Source: Lachnospiraceae bacterium
GTDB lineage: Bacteria > Bacillota > Clostridia > Lachnospirales > Lachnospiraceae
NCBI GenBank assembly: GCA_017460845.1
Contig: JAFUAE010000001.1
Coordinates: 1-64,000, forward strand
Direction: 5' to 3'
Length of the DNA stretch: 64,000 nt
Positions within the stretch are counted from its first letter, which is position 1, and the number at the start of each line of letters is the position of its first letter. Position numbers and translations under genes: made by a program. Under the pieces are notes generated by a model, which was given only the letters and a program-made list of their open reading frames with translations, was not told the origin of the DNA and did no database searches. Of the stretch, positions 39,611 to 47,569 are shown one piece after another.

Positions 39611-39907
39611 TTATTGATATTTCCCGATTTTTTCGTCGATGCTGAGAATGTCTCCTTCGGATCTGCAGATGATTTTGACATAGGCGGATACCTTGTCGCA
39701 TCCTGCGCGGAGCGCGATCAGCTGGCAGTTATTTACGATCTCCATCAGCTGCTCATAGTCGTCGCCTTCGATCGTGGTCTCGAGGGGACCAACATGGTAA
39801 TGAAGCCCGGAGGATGCAATATAAGCGATGACTTCATCGACGATTCTGACAGTTTCACTGCTGTCCAGAGTAGCGGGAAGGACCTGAATGGCTACAGTTG
39901 CTTTCAT
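39611..39907 (-). CDS. MTH1187/YkoF-type thiamine-binding protein
   Basis: The 98-residue protein begins MKATVAIQVLPATLDSSETV and contains YHVGPLETTIEGDDYEQLM, characteristic of the MTH1187 family (Pfam Thiamine_BP, formerly DUF77). Members bind thiamine or HMP and occur with thiamine transporters. GAGGTGATAATT precedes the ATG. It lies 136 bases beyond the HAD gene at the end of the thiamine operon and in the same orientation. The dispersed repeat lies between them. Confidence 0.85.
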   Translation of the reverse strand: MKATVAIQVLPATLDSSETVRIVDEVIAYIASSGLHYHVGPLETTIEGDDYEQLMEIVNNCQLIALRAGCDKVSAYVKIICRSEGDILSIDEKIGKYQ

Positions 39908-39922
39908 AATTATCACCTCTTT

Positions 39923-40036
39923 GTAATTGTTCAGAACCACATTTTGGGAGTACGAAGTGCGGAACAATCCGTATTACATCATCAGTGAGGCTTTTGACCT
40001 CAGCATCATTTACGCGCGCCGATCCTGAACAGTTAC
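39923..40036. repeat. 50-base dispersed repeat, copy 2, inside a 12-base inverted repeat
   Basis: The repeat at 39946-39995 matches 2445-2494 (47 of 50). It is bracketed here by GTAATTGTTCAG (39923-39934) and CTGAACAGTTAC (40025-40036), which pair with one G-U. The whole could be a mobile or RNA element of about 114 bases. It lies between the HAD and thiamine-binding genes. Confidence 0.6.
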
Positions 40037-40043
40037 ATTCCTT

Positions 40044-40697
40044 TCATAAATCTTCAAAACTGACAATATATTCCTCTGCCGCGGCCCGGAGCTCCTCCGG
40101 TGTGCTGCGGCAGCTTGCGTCATAAACAGCCGCCACATGAAGCCCGAGCGTCAGGGCTGTGCGGATGGCAAAATCCGCATCTTCAAAAAGGATCGTTTCC
40201 TCCGGCTTAAAGCCCGCGCGGGAAAGCGAGAGCAGGTATGCATCGGGCCGGTCTTTGCCGGCGCCCGCCTCCTCGCAGCTTGTGATGGATTCGAAACATG
40301 ACAGGATCCCCAGACGCTCAAGCATGACCTTTACCAGCGGGACTGGCGTCGCGGAGCAGATATGGAGGTGAATGCCGGCGTCCCGGAGTGCTTTGACAAA
40401 TGCTTCAGCACCCGGTTTTGCCGGGATTCTGAGCCGGTAGTTTTCTTCCATGAGCTCGTTGACGCCCCGGATGATCTCGTCGGCGGAAAGCTTAAGGCCA
40501 TAATGATCCCGGAAATATTCCGCGGATTCAAGGAGCGTCATGGCCGCGATCTGCTGCTCCAGATCCTCCTCGGGCTTCAGGCCGTGCAGGATCAGATAGT
40601 CCCTGCCCAGGCGGTGCCAGTAGGGCATGGAATCCACCAGGGTGCCGTCCATATCAAAGATCGCACAGGGGTACTTTTTCCACTTTTGCATATTCAT
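40044..40697 (-). CDS. HAD-superfamily phosphatase of the thiamine operon
   Basis: The 217-residue protein has HAD motif I IFDMDGTLVDSM, motif II ICSATP, a lysine in motif III and motif IV ILFEDADFAIRTAL, with a helical cap of the beta-phosphoglucomutase type. In this place it probably removes phosphate from a thiamine or thiazole/pyrimidine intermediate, perhaps thiamine monophosphate; this is inferred from context only. The start at 40697 has GGAGGAC upstream, and lies 44 bases inside the end of thiM. Confidence 0.88.
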   Translation of the reverse strand: MNMQKWKKYPCAIFDMDGTLVDSMPYWHRLGRDYLILHGLKPEEDLEQQIAAMTLLESAEYFRDHYGLKLSADEIIRGVNELMEENYRLRIPAKPGAEAFVKALRDAGIHLHICSATPVPLVKVMLERLGILSCFESITSCEEAGAGKDRPDAYLLSLSRAGFKPEETILFEDADFAIRTALTLGLHVAAVYDASCRSTPEELRAAAEEYIVSFEDL

Positions 40698-41580
40698 TTA
40701 AGAGTCCTCCGGTCATAAGACTGACGGCGTCAATCAGGTGCATGCGGAAGGTCATCGTGCCTCCGCCGGCCTGCTCTGTTTTGGCTGCGGCGATCTCTCC
40801 GGCAGCGTTCATTTCAGCCTGTGCGGCGATCACGTAATCAAAGGGCGTCAGCATTTGCAGGGTAGACTGACTATCAGGAGTCCCGGAGGCGTTCCGCCTG
40901 TTTTCCTCAAACCATCCGCCGAGAAAAGCGCCCATGAGGGCGGTCAGCATGCAGCCGCTTCCCGTGATCCTGCTCATCAGGGGGGATCCCCCGGGAAATG
41001 CATATGCTGATGCGCTGTCTGCGGCGATATCGATCGCGCCGGAAATGCAGATGACCGTATCCAGGCGCTTTGCAAGCCGCTGAGCCAGCGCGCCCCAGCT
41101 TGTCAGGTCGTCCCGTGTAATGCTGTCTGAAAGCGCGGCGTCCACTCCGCCTTTTTCCAGGCCGGAGCCGTCATACAGGTAGCGGATCTCCGTGGCGTTG
41201 CCGCGGATCGCAGTGAAATGCACTTCATTGAGTAGTGTTTTGAGCGTGTCTCTGCGGAAGGCGGATGCTCCTGCACCGACCGGATCCAGGATGACCGGAT
41301 GGCCGAGTTCATTGGCCTTTTTGCCGGCGAGGATCATCGCCTCCACATCGCTGATCGTCCCCATGTTCAGGACGAGCGCGCTGCAGCCCGAGGTGATCTC
41401 CTGTACCTCCGCCGGATGCCGCGACATGGTGGGAGAACCGCCTGCGGCCAGTATGATATTGGCACAGTCATTGACCGTCACAAAATTGGTAATGCAGTGT
41501 ACGATCGGCCTTCCGGCTGCGACGCTTTCGATGCACGCCGCGCGGGAAAGACCATTTTCCGAAATTAATCCATTCATCAT
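40654..41580 (-). CDS. thiM: Hydroxyethylthiazole kinase
   Basis: The 308-residue protein shows the ribokinase-like ThiM sequence: VHCITNFVTVNDCANIILAAGGSPTMS, VILDPVGAGASAFR and the ATP-site ITGSGCMLTALMGAFL. It phosphorylates 4-methyl-5-(2-hydroxyethyl)thiazole for salvage into thiamine. It is longer than typical ThiM by about 40 residues, with an insert around NRRNASGTPDSQ. Lies 12 bases after thiW and overlaps the HAD gene. Confidence 0.95.
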   Translation of the reverse strand: MMNGLISENGLSRAACIESVAAGRPIVHCITNFVTVNDCANIILAAGGSPTMSRHPAEVQEITSGCSALVLNMGTISDVEAMILAGKKANELGHPVILDPVGAGASAFRRDTLKTLLNEVHFTAIRGNATEIRYLYDGSGLEKGGVDAALSDSITRDDLTSWGALAQRLAKRLDTVICISGAIDIAADSASAYAFPGGSPLMSRITGSGCMLTALMGAFLGGWFEENRRNASGTPDSQSTLQMLTPFDYVIAAQAEMNAAGEIAAAKTEQAGGGTMTFRMHLIDAVSLMTGGLLNEYAKVEKVPLCDL

Positions 41581-41592
41581 TAATCCTCTGAA

Positions 41593-42108
41593 TTACGAGC
41601 TCTGGATGATGTCCATCAGGATTTTCCAGGCACCGGACTTGCGCAGAATCGTGATGACCACTACGCCCAGCGCAGCGCCCATCAGCGAAGACGGCACATA
41701 TGCGGGGATAAAGGTCCAGAACGGCGTCTCTGCGGGCAGTCCGTAAAATTTTACCATAAAAGGATACACGAGCAAAGCACTCAGAATGCCGGTGCCGATT
41801 ACTTCACCGATCAGTGCGGCCCAGAGCTTTTTGGTGGCTTTGTATAAGATGCCGGCGATCGGACCGCCGATGATCGCGCCGATCAGGGCCTGGATGGTGC
41901 GTCCGCCGAGGATCATGCGCATCAGGCCGGTAATAAATGCAGCTGTAAATGCTTCTACCGGTCCCAGAAGGACTGCCGTGATGACATTCATCATGTGCTG
42001 GAAAGGCGCCATTCGCGGGAAATAGACGAAGGTGCTTAAAACATAGCTGATGCAGGCCAGCATGGCGACAACGATCAGGCGGCGGGTGTGTGATGAGGTA
42101 CTGTTCAT
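41593..42108 (-). CDS. thiW: Thiazole/thiamine-precursor ECF transporter S component ThiW
   Basis: The 171-residue membrane protein has RRLIVVAMLACISYVLSTFV, FPRMAPFQHMMNVITAVLLGPVEAF and GGPIAGILYKATKK, typical of ThiW. About five or six membrane segments are seen. ThiW is a predicted ECF-type substrate-capture subunit for hydroxyethylthiazole and needs shared energy-coupling proteins encoded elsewhere. TAAGGAGG precedes the ATG directly after a hairpin leader. Confidence 0.93.
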   Translation of the reverse strand: MNSTSSHTRRLIVVAMLACISYVLSTFVYFPRMAPFQHMMNVITAVLLGPVEAFTAAFITGLMRMILGGRTIQALIGAIIGGPIAGILYKATKKLWAALIGEVIGTGILSALLVYPFMVKFYGLPAETPFWTFIPAYVPSSLMGAALGVVVITILRKSGAWKILMDIIQSS

Positions 42109-42111
42109 GAT

Positions 42112-42240
42112 GATTCCTCCTTAAAAATAAGAACACGAAAAGCGCGGTACCCGTGGTGGTGCCCCCCTTTTCGTGTTCTAAACTCACGATCATAGTTCTG
42201 CGAATGCGCAGAGTCGATATTTAATATCTATATATAGTTA
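42112..42240 (-). promoter_or_regulatory. Structured thiE-thiW intergenic leader with terminator-like hairpin
   Basis: A perfect 13-bp stem (AGAACACGAAAAG / CTTTTCGTGTTCT at 42167-42179 and 42130-42142 on the minus strand) is followed by TATTTTT and then the thiW RBS. Its loop contains GGTACCGCG, reminiscent of the T-box antiterminator. A smaller stem TCTGCG/CGCAGA lies upstream. It is too short for a full T-box. Probably an attenuator within the operon. Confidence 0.55.
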
Positions 42241-42241
42241 T

Positions 42242-42862
42242 TTATTTGTGAAACAGGCCCTTGATCTCTCGTGCGGCCGCTTCGATATCCGGCTTTGCAA
42301 TAATGGCGGATACGATGGCCAGTCCGTCGATCCCGGTTCCGTTGAACTGCGTGCAGTTCTTTTCGTTGACACCGCCGATCACGACGATGGGGATCTGAAT
42401 GTTTCTGCGGATCTCCATGAGGCCGTCCATGGTAACGGAACGGGCATTTTTCTTGGTCCCGGTCGTAAACATTGCCCCGACTCCAAGATAATCAGCTCCG
42501 TCCGCCTGCGCCTTCAGCGCTTCTTCCAGCGTGGCAGTGGAAACGCCGAGGATCTTATCGGGTCCGAGCACTTTGCGGGCTGCGGCAGCAGGAAGGTCTG
42601 TCTGCCCGATATGCAGGCCGGCTGCGTCTACAGCCAGAGCGATGTCCAGACGGTCGTTGATGATCAGCGGAACATTGTGGCGGTCCGTGATCTTTTTGAT
42701 ATTGACAGCAGTCTGGTAGAATTCACCGGAGCTGCAGTCCTTCTCACGAAGCTGCACCAGCGTAACGCCGCCGCGGATCGCCGCCTCCACAGCCTCCTCC
42801 AGGGTCGGGGTGCTCATCAGGGAGCGGTCCGTACATAAATACAGTGTATAATCGATCTGCAT
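42242..42862 (-). CDS. thiE: Thiamine phosphate synthase
   Basis: The 206-residue TIM-barrel protein has [56 protein letters not shown] and IPIVVIGGV, all standard ThiE motifs for binding HMP-PP and thiazole phosphate. It joins the two halves into thiamine monophosphate. First gene of the operon, just after the TPP riboswitch and its terminator. RBS AAAGGC is modest. Confidence 0.95.
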   Translation of the reverse strand: MQIDYTLYLCTDRSLMSTPTLEEAVEAAIRGGVTLVQLREKDCSSGEFYQTAVNIKKITDRHNVPLIINDRLDIALAVDAAGLHIGQTDLPAAAARKVLGPDKILGVSTATLEEALKAQADGADYLGVGAMFTTGTKKNARSVTMDGLMEIRRNIQIPIVVIGGVNEKNCTQFNGTGIDGLAIVSAIIAKPDIEAAAREIKGLFHK

Positions 42863-42888
42863 ATAAATGCCTTTCGTATAATAAAGAA

Positions 42889-42912
42889 GATGCGCCGCGT
42901 AAAGCAGCGCAT
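42889..42912 (-). terminator. Riboswitch expression-platform terminator
   Basis: Minus-strand GATGCGC pairs with GCGCATC, with inner GC/GC pairs, then TTCTTTATT. It lies between the TPP aptamer and thiE and would form when TPP is bound. Confidence 0.75.
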
Positions 42913-42925
42913 CCGGTAATTTCTG

Positions 42926-43016
42926 TGTGCTCCCTACGACAGTATTAACTGACAGGTTCTAAGGGTCAGGTTTTAACCTTCTCAACGTTGCCGCCTCCGG
43001 CGGCTGTTCCCCTGCG
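42926..43016 (-). ncRNA. TPP riboswitch (THI element)
   Basis: On the minus strand the conserved features appear in order: GCAGGGGAAC, a GC-rich P3 stem (GCCGCC/GGCGGC), GTTGAGAAGG (CUGAGA core variant), ACCCTTAGAACCTG, then CAGTTAATACTG and GTAGGGAGCAC. This is the standard TPP-sensing aptamer. It precedes thiE by about 64 bases and controls the operon. The rest of 43017-43282 shows only the leader of the next gene. Confidence 0.93.
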
Positions 43017-43282
43017 AATGTTTAATTGGCGGTCCTTTCGGAACCTTTCTTACCATAGCACAAACATAGATGGATTGCAAGAATAGATTCAGACCCTCAT
43101 ACGATCTCATCTCTGTTCTGTCTCTTATAAAGGGAAGCTGATGCAGCAAATGGACAGGCGCGGGAACCGGGGCTATAATGGAAAGGACCGCATCTGCTCT
43201 GTGTCATATTGAGTGATGATTTATGCGGACGGATCTTTAAAAACGAAGTTCTATTGCATATGAAATACCCGCAGGAGGCAAT

Positions 43283-44026
43283 ATGGCTGTTATTCAATTG
43301 ATTGTCGCTCTTGTTGTTTTAGGCATTCTCTACAGGAGGATGATCGCCCGGGATCCGGAACCGATCGCAAAGCCCCAGGCAATTGTGCCTGTAGTTCTTG
43401 GCGTGCTCTCGCTGCCATTGTCGTTCCTGATTCTTGTGGCAGTGGGGATCCTTTTGAATTATATCGGTTACAGCGGAGCGGGGCAGCCGGTGATCCTGCG
43501 CTCCCTGACATCGGGGCTTTTTATGGCAGGTTTGAATGAAGAACTCGCGAAGCTTCTGATGATGCTTCTGGCATTTTGTATTTTCCGCTCCGGAATCAAA
43601 AATGTCTATGAATGTATTCTCGTTGGAGTGGCTGTAGGCTTCGGATTTACGCTCTTTGAGGAATTTGTGTACGGCTCTTCGCTGCTCGTCCTCGTGGTCC
43701 GGTTGCTTACGGTCGCAGCTCATGTATGCTTCGGTATTGTGATGTCGAAGCATCTTGGTATGGCGCGATATAAGAAGCTGAACGGGTACGGATCCGGTGC
43801 GGTGCTTGCAGAGTATTGTATGGCTATAGCTATTCCGATCCTGATCCATTCGCTTTTTGATGCCTGTACCGGAACGAACCGAATGCTGGACAATCCGAGT
43901 GAGGAGGTGCAGTTCGCAGGCATTATATTCGGTCTCGGCGGAACCGTAGTTATGATAATCCTGCAGATCGTGATGCTGCCGAGACTGAAAAAAGATGCCG
44001 GAAAATACTGCAGCATGCAGATTTGA
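43283..44026 (+). CDS. PrsW-family intramembrane protease
   Basis: The 247-residue protein has about seven membrane segments and the glutamic-type protease motifs: NEELAKLLMM (EExxK-like), GFTLFEEFVYG, a His in TVAAHVCFG and HSLFDACTG. PrsW of B. subtilis starts cleavage of anti-sigma factors; related proteins process other membrane proteins. GGAGGCAAT precedes the start. No anti-sigma gene is adjacent. Confidence 0.85.
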   Translation: MAVIQLIVALVVLGILYRRMIARDPEPIAKPQAIVPVVLGVLSLPLSFLILVAVGILLNYIGYSGAGQPVILRSLTSGLFMAGLNEELAKLLMMLLAFCIFRSGIKNVYECILVGVAVGFGFTLFEEFVYGSSLLVLVVRLLTVAAHVCFGIVMSKHLGMARYKKLNGYGSGAVLAEYCMAIAIPILIHSLFDACTGTNRMLDNPSEEVQFAGIIFGLGGTVVMIILQIVMLPRLKKDAGKYCSMQI

Positions 44027-44233
44027 TAATTGACAAGCAGATCTGAAGTGCAGATCTGCCTGAAGGCTGTCTGAAGATCTCTTAAAGTTTCACATTAAAG
44101 GGTCTTAAAAAACGCTTTGAAAAGCGCCTTAAAAAAGCAGATGAATGTCCGTTTTATTGGACAGTACTTGCGCTAAACTTAAGTCAGAACAAAGGAAAAA
44201 GCGCAGTATTGATCAGAGAAACGGAGGATCATC

Positions 44234-44335
44234 ATGAAAGGATATACGACGGATAACGGCTTCATGGGTTATGTGGACGGGGCATATATGCTTTTCGTCA
44301 GCGAAGCGGAATATTTCGAATATCTGGAGCAGTAA
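44234..44335 (+). CDS. 33-residue conserved-looking small protein
   Basis: MKGYTTDNGFMGYVDGAYML, then FVSEAEYFEYLEQ. It has a strong RBS, GGAGG with a 6-base gap, and an aromatic, acidic composition. I have seen closely similar short proteins in Lachnospiraceae, but no function is known. It stands alone between the PrsW-like gene and the redox genes. Confidence 0.6.
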   Translation: MKGYTTDNGFMGYVDGAYMLFVSEAEYFEYLEQ

Positions 44336-44390
44336 CAGCCTGCCGGAGCGATCCCGGACGATTCAGACCGGTCAGAATCGATGAGCAGGA

Positions 44391-44495
44391 GTGAGAAGAA
44401 GTGAAGAAAATTTTGATTGTTGCGGCAGGCCGTTTGAGGTAAACTGTTACGGACAGCTGGATGGTCAGATGTACGAAGAGCTATATGAAAAGTAG
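44391..44495 (+). CDS. Short Cys-rich ORF before the FTR-like gene
   Basis: From a GTG, 34 codons read RRSEENFDCCGRPFEVNCYG and then QLDGQMYEELYEK. Three cysteines in a CCGRPFEVNC arrangement look like a real peptide. AGGAG lies directly against the GTG, which is poor. The stop overlaps the region just upstream of the 44516 gene. Low confidence as a gene. Confidence 0.35.
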   Translation: MRRSEENFDCCGRPFEVNCYGQLDGQMYEELYEK

Positions 44496-44515
44496 TGCTG
44501 AAAGGAACAGGCTGT

Positions 44516-44719
44516 ATGAAGATTACTTTAAATGAAGATCCCGAGATCGTCGCAACGATCCGGGAAGGATTGAAGCGTACCGGCGGCTACTGTCCGTGCC
44601 GGCTGCAGCGCACAGAAGATACCAAATGTATGTGTAAGGAATTCCGTGAGCAGATGGCGGATCCGGAGTTTGAGGGATATTGTCATTGCCTGCTGTATCA
44701 TAAGTCGCTGGAGGATTAA
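44516..44719 (+). CDS. Ferredoxin-thioredoxin reductase catalytic-subunit-like protein
   Basis: The 67-residue protein has the FTR beta signature: GGYCPCRLQRTEDTKCMCKEFREQ and GYCHCLLYHK, i.e. CPC, CMC and CHC, which hold a 4Fe-4S cluster next to a redox-active disulfide. It is a shortened version of the plant-type catalytic chain. It lies 80 bases before a thioredoxin gene, its likely partner. In anaerobes such proteins could reduce thioredoxin from ferredoxin. The ATG at 44516 is preferred over a GTG at 44495. Confidence 0.88.
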   Translation: MKITLNEDPEIVATIREGLKRTGGYCPCRLQRTEDTKCMCKEFREQMADPEFEGYCHCLLYHKSLED

Positions 44720-44799
44720 GGACGGACGTCTTTATTCGGCTCGGCGCTATGGCAGGGACGGGCCGGCAGCACTTAGTGTTAAATGAAAAGGAGTATATC

Positions 44800-45108
44800 A
44801 TGGCTGAAGTCGTATTAAATCAGGATAATTTCAAGGCTGAAGTTTTAGATCACAAGGGTGTCGTTCTTGTGGATTTCTGGGCGGTCTGGTGCGGCCCGTG
44901 CAAGATGCTTTCACCGGCAGTCAGCGCAATTGCAGAGAAGCATCCGGAGATCAAGGTCGGCAAGGTCAATGTTGATGAGAACATGGAACTTGCTGAGGCC
45001 TTCCGCATTTCCAGCATCCCGACCCTGATCGTGTTTAAGGACGGACAGATGCTGAGACAGTCGATCGGTCTGATCTCTGAAAGGGAAATCGAGTCTTTGA
45101 TCGCATAA
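44800..45108 (+). CDS. trxA: Thioredoxin
   Basis: The 102-residue protein has the active site VDFWAVWCGPCKML and the cis-proline segment SSIPTLIVFKDG of classic thioredoxin. It reduces protein disulfides. AAAAGGAG precedes the ATG at 44800. No thioredoxin reductase is next to it; the FTR-like gene just upstream is the neighbourly donor. The following fused peptidase starts 15 bases past its stop, which suggests an operon of redox and proteolytic functions. Confidence 0.92.
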   Translation: MAEVVLNQDNFKAEVLDHKGVVLVDFWAVWCGPCKMLSPAVSAIAEKHPEIKVGKVNVDENMELAEAFRISSIPTLIVFKDGQMLRQSIGLISEREIESLIA

Positions 45109-45123
45109 GGCTGCACCTGACGA

Positions 45124-47046
45124 ATGAAAAAAGAACTGGATTATTTCAATATTGAAGAATTATACGGAGGAAATCAGGAGATTTTCTCCGATCTTTGGAT
45201 GCGCGGAGGCGGCTGCGCTGCGGTGACGGCCTGCGATCTCAGCATTTACCTGGATCTGTATAAGGGGACAGGGAGTGCCGCACAGGGGCTGTATCCGTTT
45301 GATCTGCAGCATCTTACCAAGGAGAGCTACGAGCGCTTTGCGATGTTGATGAAGCCATATCTGAGGCCACGCTTTTCAGGCATCGACAAGCTTGACATTT
45401 ACCTGAAGGGATACGGGAAATATCTCGCGGACCGCGGCTGCAGCAAGATCACACTTTCCGGGTTTTCCGGGGAGGAGCCGTATGACAGGGCCAGAGAGCT
45501 GCTGATCTCACAGATCGATGCCGGATTTCCGGTACCGATGCTCAATCTGCGCCACCGCGATAAGACCTTTTCGGATTTTGAGTGGCACTGGTTTCTGCTG
45601 ACCGGGTATGAGACATTTGAAGATACCGTGATGGTCAAGGTCGTATCCTATGGGGAATTTGTATGGTTTGATTTTAAGGCGCTCTGGCACACCGGTTACC
45701 GTCAGAAGGGCGGGCTGATCATTGTCAGTGATGCATCAGCGCCGGCAAGGCAGGAAAACGCCGGCGAGGGCGCGGAGCAGTCCGGTGCGGGCAGCACAGG
45801 AGAAATCAGCCGGGCACTCACAGCAAAAACCGGCAGCGAGTCAGATGCCGGAAGCAGCCGGGAACCGGATCGCTTTACAGTCGGCGAGACTGATCAGGAA
45901 CTTGACGATGAGATCGACGAAGTCAAATTCGGCCTGTCGGATGAATATATTTATGAGAAATTTGCTGCGCTCTCCCGGATCGATTCCCTGTCGCACCGCG
46001 AAAGAGAAATCGCTGATTATATCAAAGCGGAGCTTAACTCCATGGGCATTACGGCAGAAGAAGACAATGCCGGCGCTCTGACAGGTGGAAATGCCGGCAA
46101 TCTCTACGCCTTTGTAAAGGGCAATATTGAGGGAGCGCCGATCCTGCTTTCCGCCCATATGGATACTGTGGTGCCGGGTATTGGCAAGAAGCCGGTCTGG
46201 AACCGGGAAAACGGCACGATCACTTCCGACGGGACTACGGTACTGGGGTCGGATGATGCAGCAGGCATTCTGGAGATCCTGGAGGCGCTGAGGGTCATGA
46301 CTGCCAGGGAGCTGCCGCACCGTGATCTTGAGATCCTGTTTACGGTAGCAGAGGAAGTATACGGTGACGGCGCCTCGGTATTTGATTACAGCAGGCTGAG
46401 GACAGATGAGGCCTATATCCTTGATTCCAGCGGTCCTGTCGGGAAGGCGGTCTATCGGGCGCCGTCTATCATCAGCTTTGAGGCGGAAATAACCGGCAGG
46501 GCGGCTCACGCCGGATTTGAGCCGGAAAAGGGGATCCATGCGGTCGATCTGATGTGCAGGGCAGTGGCTTCGGTGCGGCAGGGCCGTATTGATGAGGAGA
46601 CGACCTGCAATATCGGCATGATCAGCGGCGGCAATGCGACCAATATCGTACCGGCCTCCTGCATTTGCAGGGGAGAGATCCGGAGCCTGTCGCATGAGAA
46701 GGCGCTCCGGAGCCTGGAGGAGACTGCGGAGATATTCCGGAAAACGGCGGCAGATGGCGGCGCAGAGCTGGCACTGCAGCATAAGATCCATATCAGAGCC
46801 TATGAGACCGACCTGAATACGCCGGCCGCGAAGCATTTTTCGGAGGCCTGCGGGATGCTGGAGCGGGAGCCGGAGTTTGTGCAGACCTTCGGAGGCAGCG
46901 ATAATAACTGCTTTGCGGAGCATGGCATTCCGGGGCTGGTGCTTTCCTGCGGCATGCAGAACGTGCATACGGTCGATGAGTTTATCCGGATCGCCGATAT
47001 TCGGGATTCCGTGATGCTGATCCTTTGCCTGGCGATCCAGGAATAA
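45124..47046 (+). CDS. Fusion of a papain-like domain and an M20 (peptidase T-like) metallopeptidase
   Basis: The 640-residue protein has two enzymes. Residues 1-200 look like a papain-like cysteine peptidase, with Cys31 in RGGGCAAVTACDL and His155 in EWHWFLLTGYE. A low-complexity acidic linker (about 205-262) follows. Residues 270-640 form an M20 tri- or aminopeptidase: metal ligands in SAHMDTV, GSDDAAG, VAEEVYG, LDSSGP and VHTVDEF. The M20 part probably cuts short peptides. The fusion is unusual and could be a peptide-processing device. No signal peptide. Read in one continuous frame. Confidence 0.8.
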   Translation: MKKELDYFNIEELYGGNQEIFSDLWMRGGGCAAVTACDLSIYLDLYKGTGSAAQGLYPFDLQHLTKESYERFAMLMKPYLRPRFSGIDKLDIYLKGYGKYLADRGCSKITLSGFSGEEPYDRARELLISQIDAGFPVPMLNLRHRDKTFSDFEWHWFLLTGYETFEDTVMVKVVSYGEFVWFDFKALWHTGYRQKGGLIIVSDASAPARQENAGEGAEQSGAGSTGEISRALTAKTGSESDAGSSREPDRFTVGETDQELDDEIDEVKFGLSDEYIYEKFAALSRIDSLSHREREIADYIKAELNSMGITAEEDNAGALTGGNAGNLYAFVKGNIEGAPILLSAHMDTVVPGIGKKPVWNRENGTITSDGTTVLGSDDAAGILEILEALRVMTARELPHRDLEILFTVAEEVYGDGASVFDYSRLRTDEAYILDSSGPVGKAVYRAPSIISFEAEITGRAAHAGFEPEKGIHAVDLMCRAVASVRQGRIDEETTCNIGMISGGNATNIVPASCICRGEIRSLSHEKALRSLEETAEIFRKTAADGGAELALQHKIHIRAYETDLNTPAAKHFSEACGMLEREPEFVQTFGGSDNNCFAEHGIPGLVLSCGMQNVHTVDEFIRIADIRDSVMLILCLAIQE

Positions 47047-47125
47047 GAGCTTAAACTGGAATGAGAGTTAGATAAAAGACATGACCCGGCAGGGGTCTGA
47101 ATTCTGAAGGAATATGGAAACAAAA

Positions 47126-47152
47126 AGGTGGCGGTCAAAATGACCGCCATCA
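47126..47152. terminator. Hairpin between the fused peptidase and the AKR leader
   Basis: GGTGGCGGTCA pairs with TGACCGCCATC across a short AAA loop. On the minus strand TTTTTG follows. It probably ends the peptidase transcript, or acts on antisense transcription. Confidence 0.5.
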
Positions 47153-47235
47153 CTGTCATCATAGCAGATGTGCGATTCAAAAAACAAGCCTCCGGAACAT
47201 AGAAAGAATTCCGTAAGATTCGTGTAATCCGCCGA

Positions 47236-47264
47236 TTGTATTCACAAAAAAACAATGCTATCAT
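47236..47264 (+). promoter_or_regulatory. Promoter of the uORF-terminator leader
   Basis: TTGTAT (47236-47241), a 17-base spacer and TATCAT (47259-47264). Predicted leader runs to the start of the AKR gene at 47570, about 300 bases, and holds two short ORFs and a terminator. Confidence 0.55.
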
Positions 47265-47369
47265 ATAGACAACTCAAAGAGATAAGGAAGCTTCCAGAAT
47301 AGATGATCGCACGGCAGAAGAGAAATGCCTGCGAAAGAACAGAAAAAAGGAACAAAATCCAAAAGGCTC

Positions 47370-47435
47370 ATGAGTTACTCTACTCTCATTTGGAATGACT
47401 CGCCGACAACTGAATACAGAAAAGGAGATACTTAA
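47370..47435 (+). CDS. Leader ORF 1 (21 residues)
   Basis: MSYSTLIWNDSPTTEYRKGD then T and TAA. AAAAGG lies shortly before the ATG. Its stop is one base before the second short ORF, so ribosomes could pass from one to the other. Rich in hydroxyl residues; no metabolic amino acid stands out. It lies in the leader before a strong terminator. Confidence 0.45.
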   Translation: MSYSTLIWNDSPTTEYRKGDT

Positions 47436-47436
47436 A

Positions 47437-47457
47437 ATGATGATTCCGGCACACTGA
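47437..47457 (+). CDS. Leader ORF 2 (MMIPAH)
   Basis: Six codons ending in TGA, three bases before a terminator stem begins. AAAAGGAGA precedes it at a good distance, a stronger RBS than that of the first ORF. A ribosome here would cover the base of the terminator hairpin, which is the arrangement used for attenuation. Confidence 0.45.
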   Translation: MMIPAH

Positions 47458-47459
47458 CG

Positions 47460-47507
47460 GACCACCGACGCGAAGAAGAGAAAAGCAGGTCGGTGGTCTT
47501 TTTTTTT
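47460..47507 (+). terminator. Strong terminator in the AKR leader
   Basis: GACCACCGAC (47460-47469) pairs with GTCGGTGGTC (47489-47498), followed by nine T. It lies 62 bases before the AKR start. It could stop a small RNA or act as an attenuator. Confidence 0.85.
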
Positions 47508-47569
47508 GCCGATTATATATGATAAAATGGGAATCAGAGATGAAAGAAAGGAAGGAAGATACAGCGCGT

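Noticed and set aside
42472..42719. Plus-strand frames across thiE
   Set aside because: Shadow frames; thiE is certain on the other strand.
44038..44060. GCAGATCTG/CAGATCTGC hairpin after the PrsW-like gene as a terminator
   Set aside because: No T-run follows on either strand; it may still be an RNA structure but termination is unsupported.
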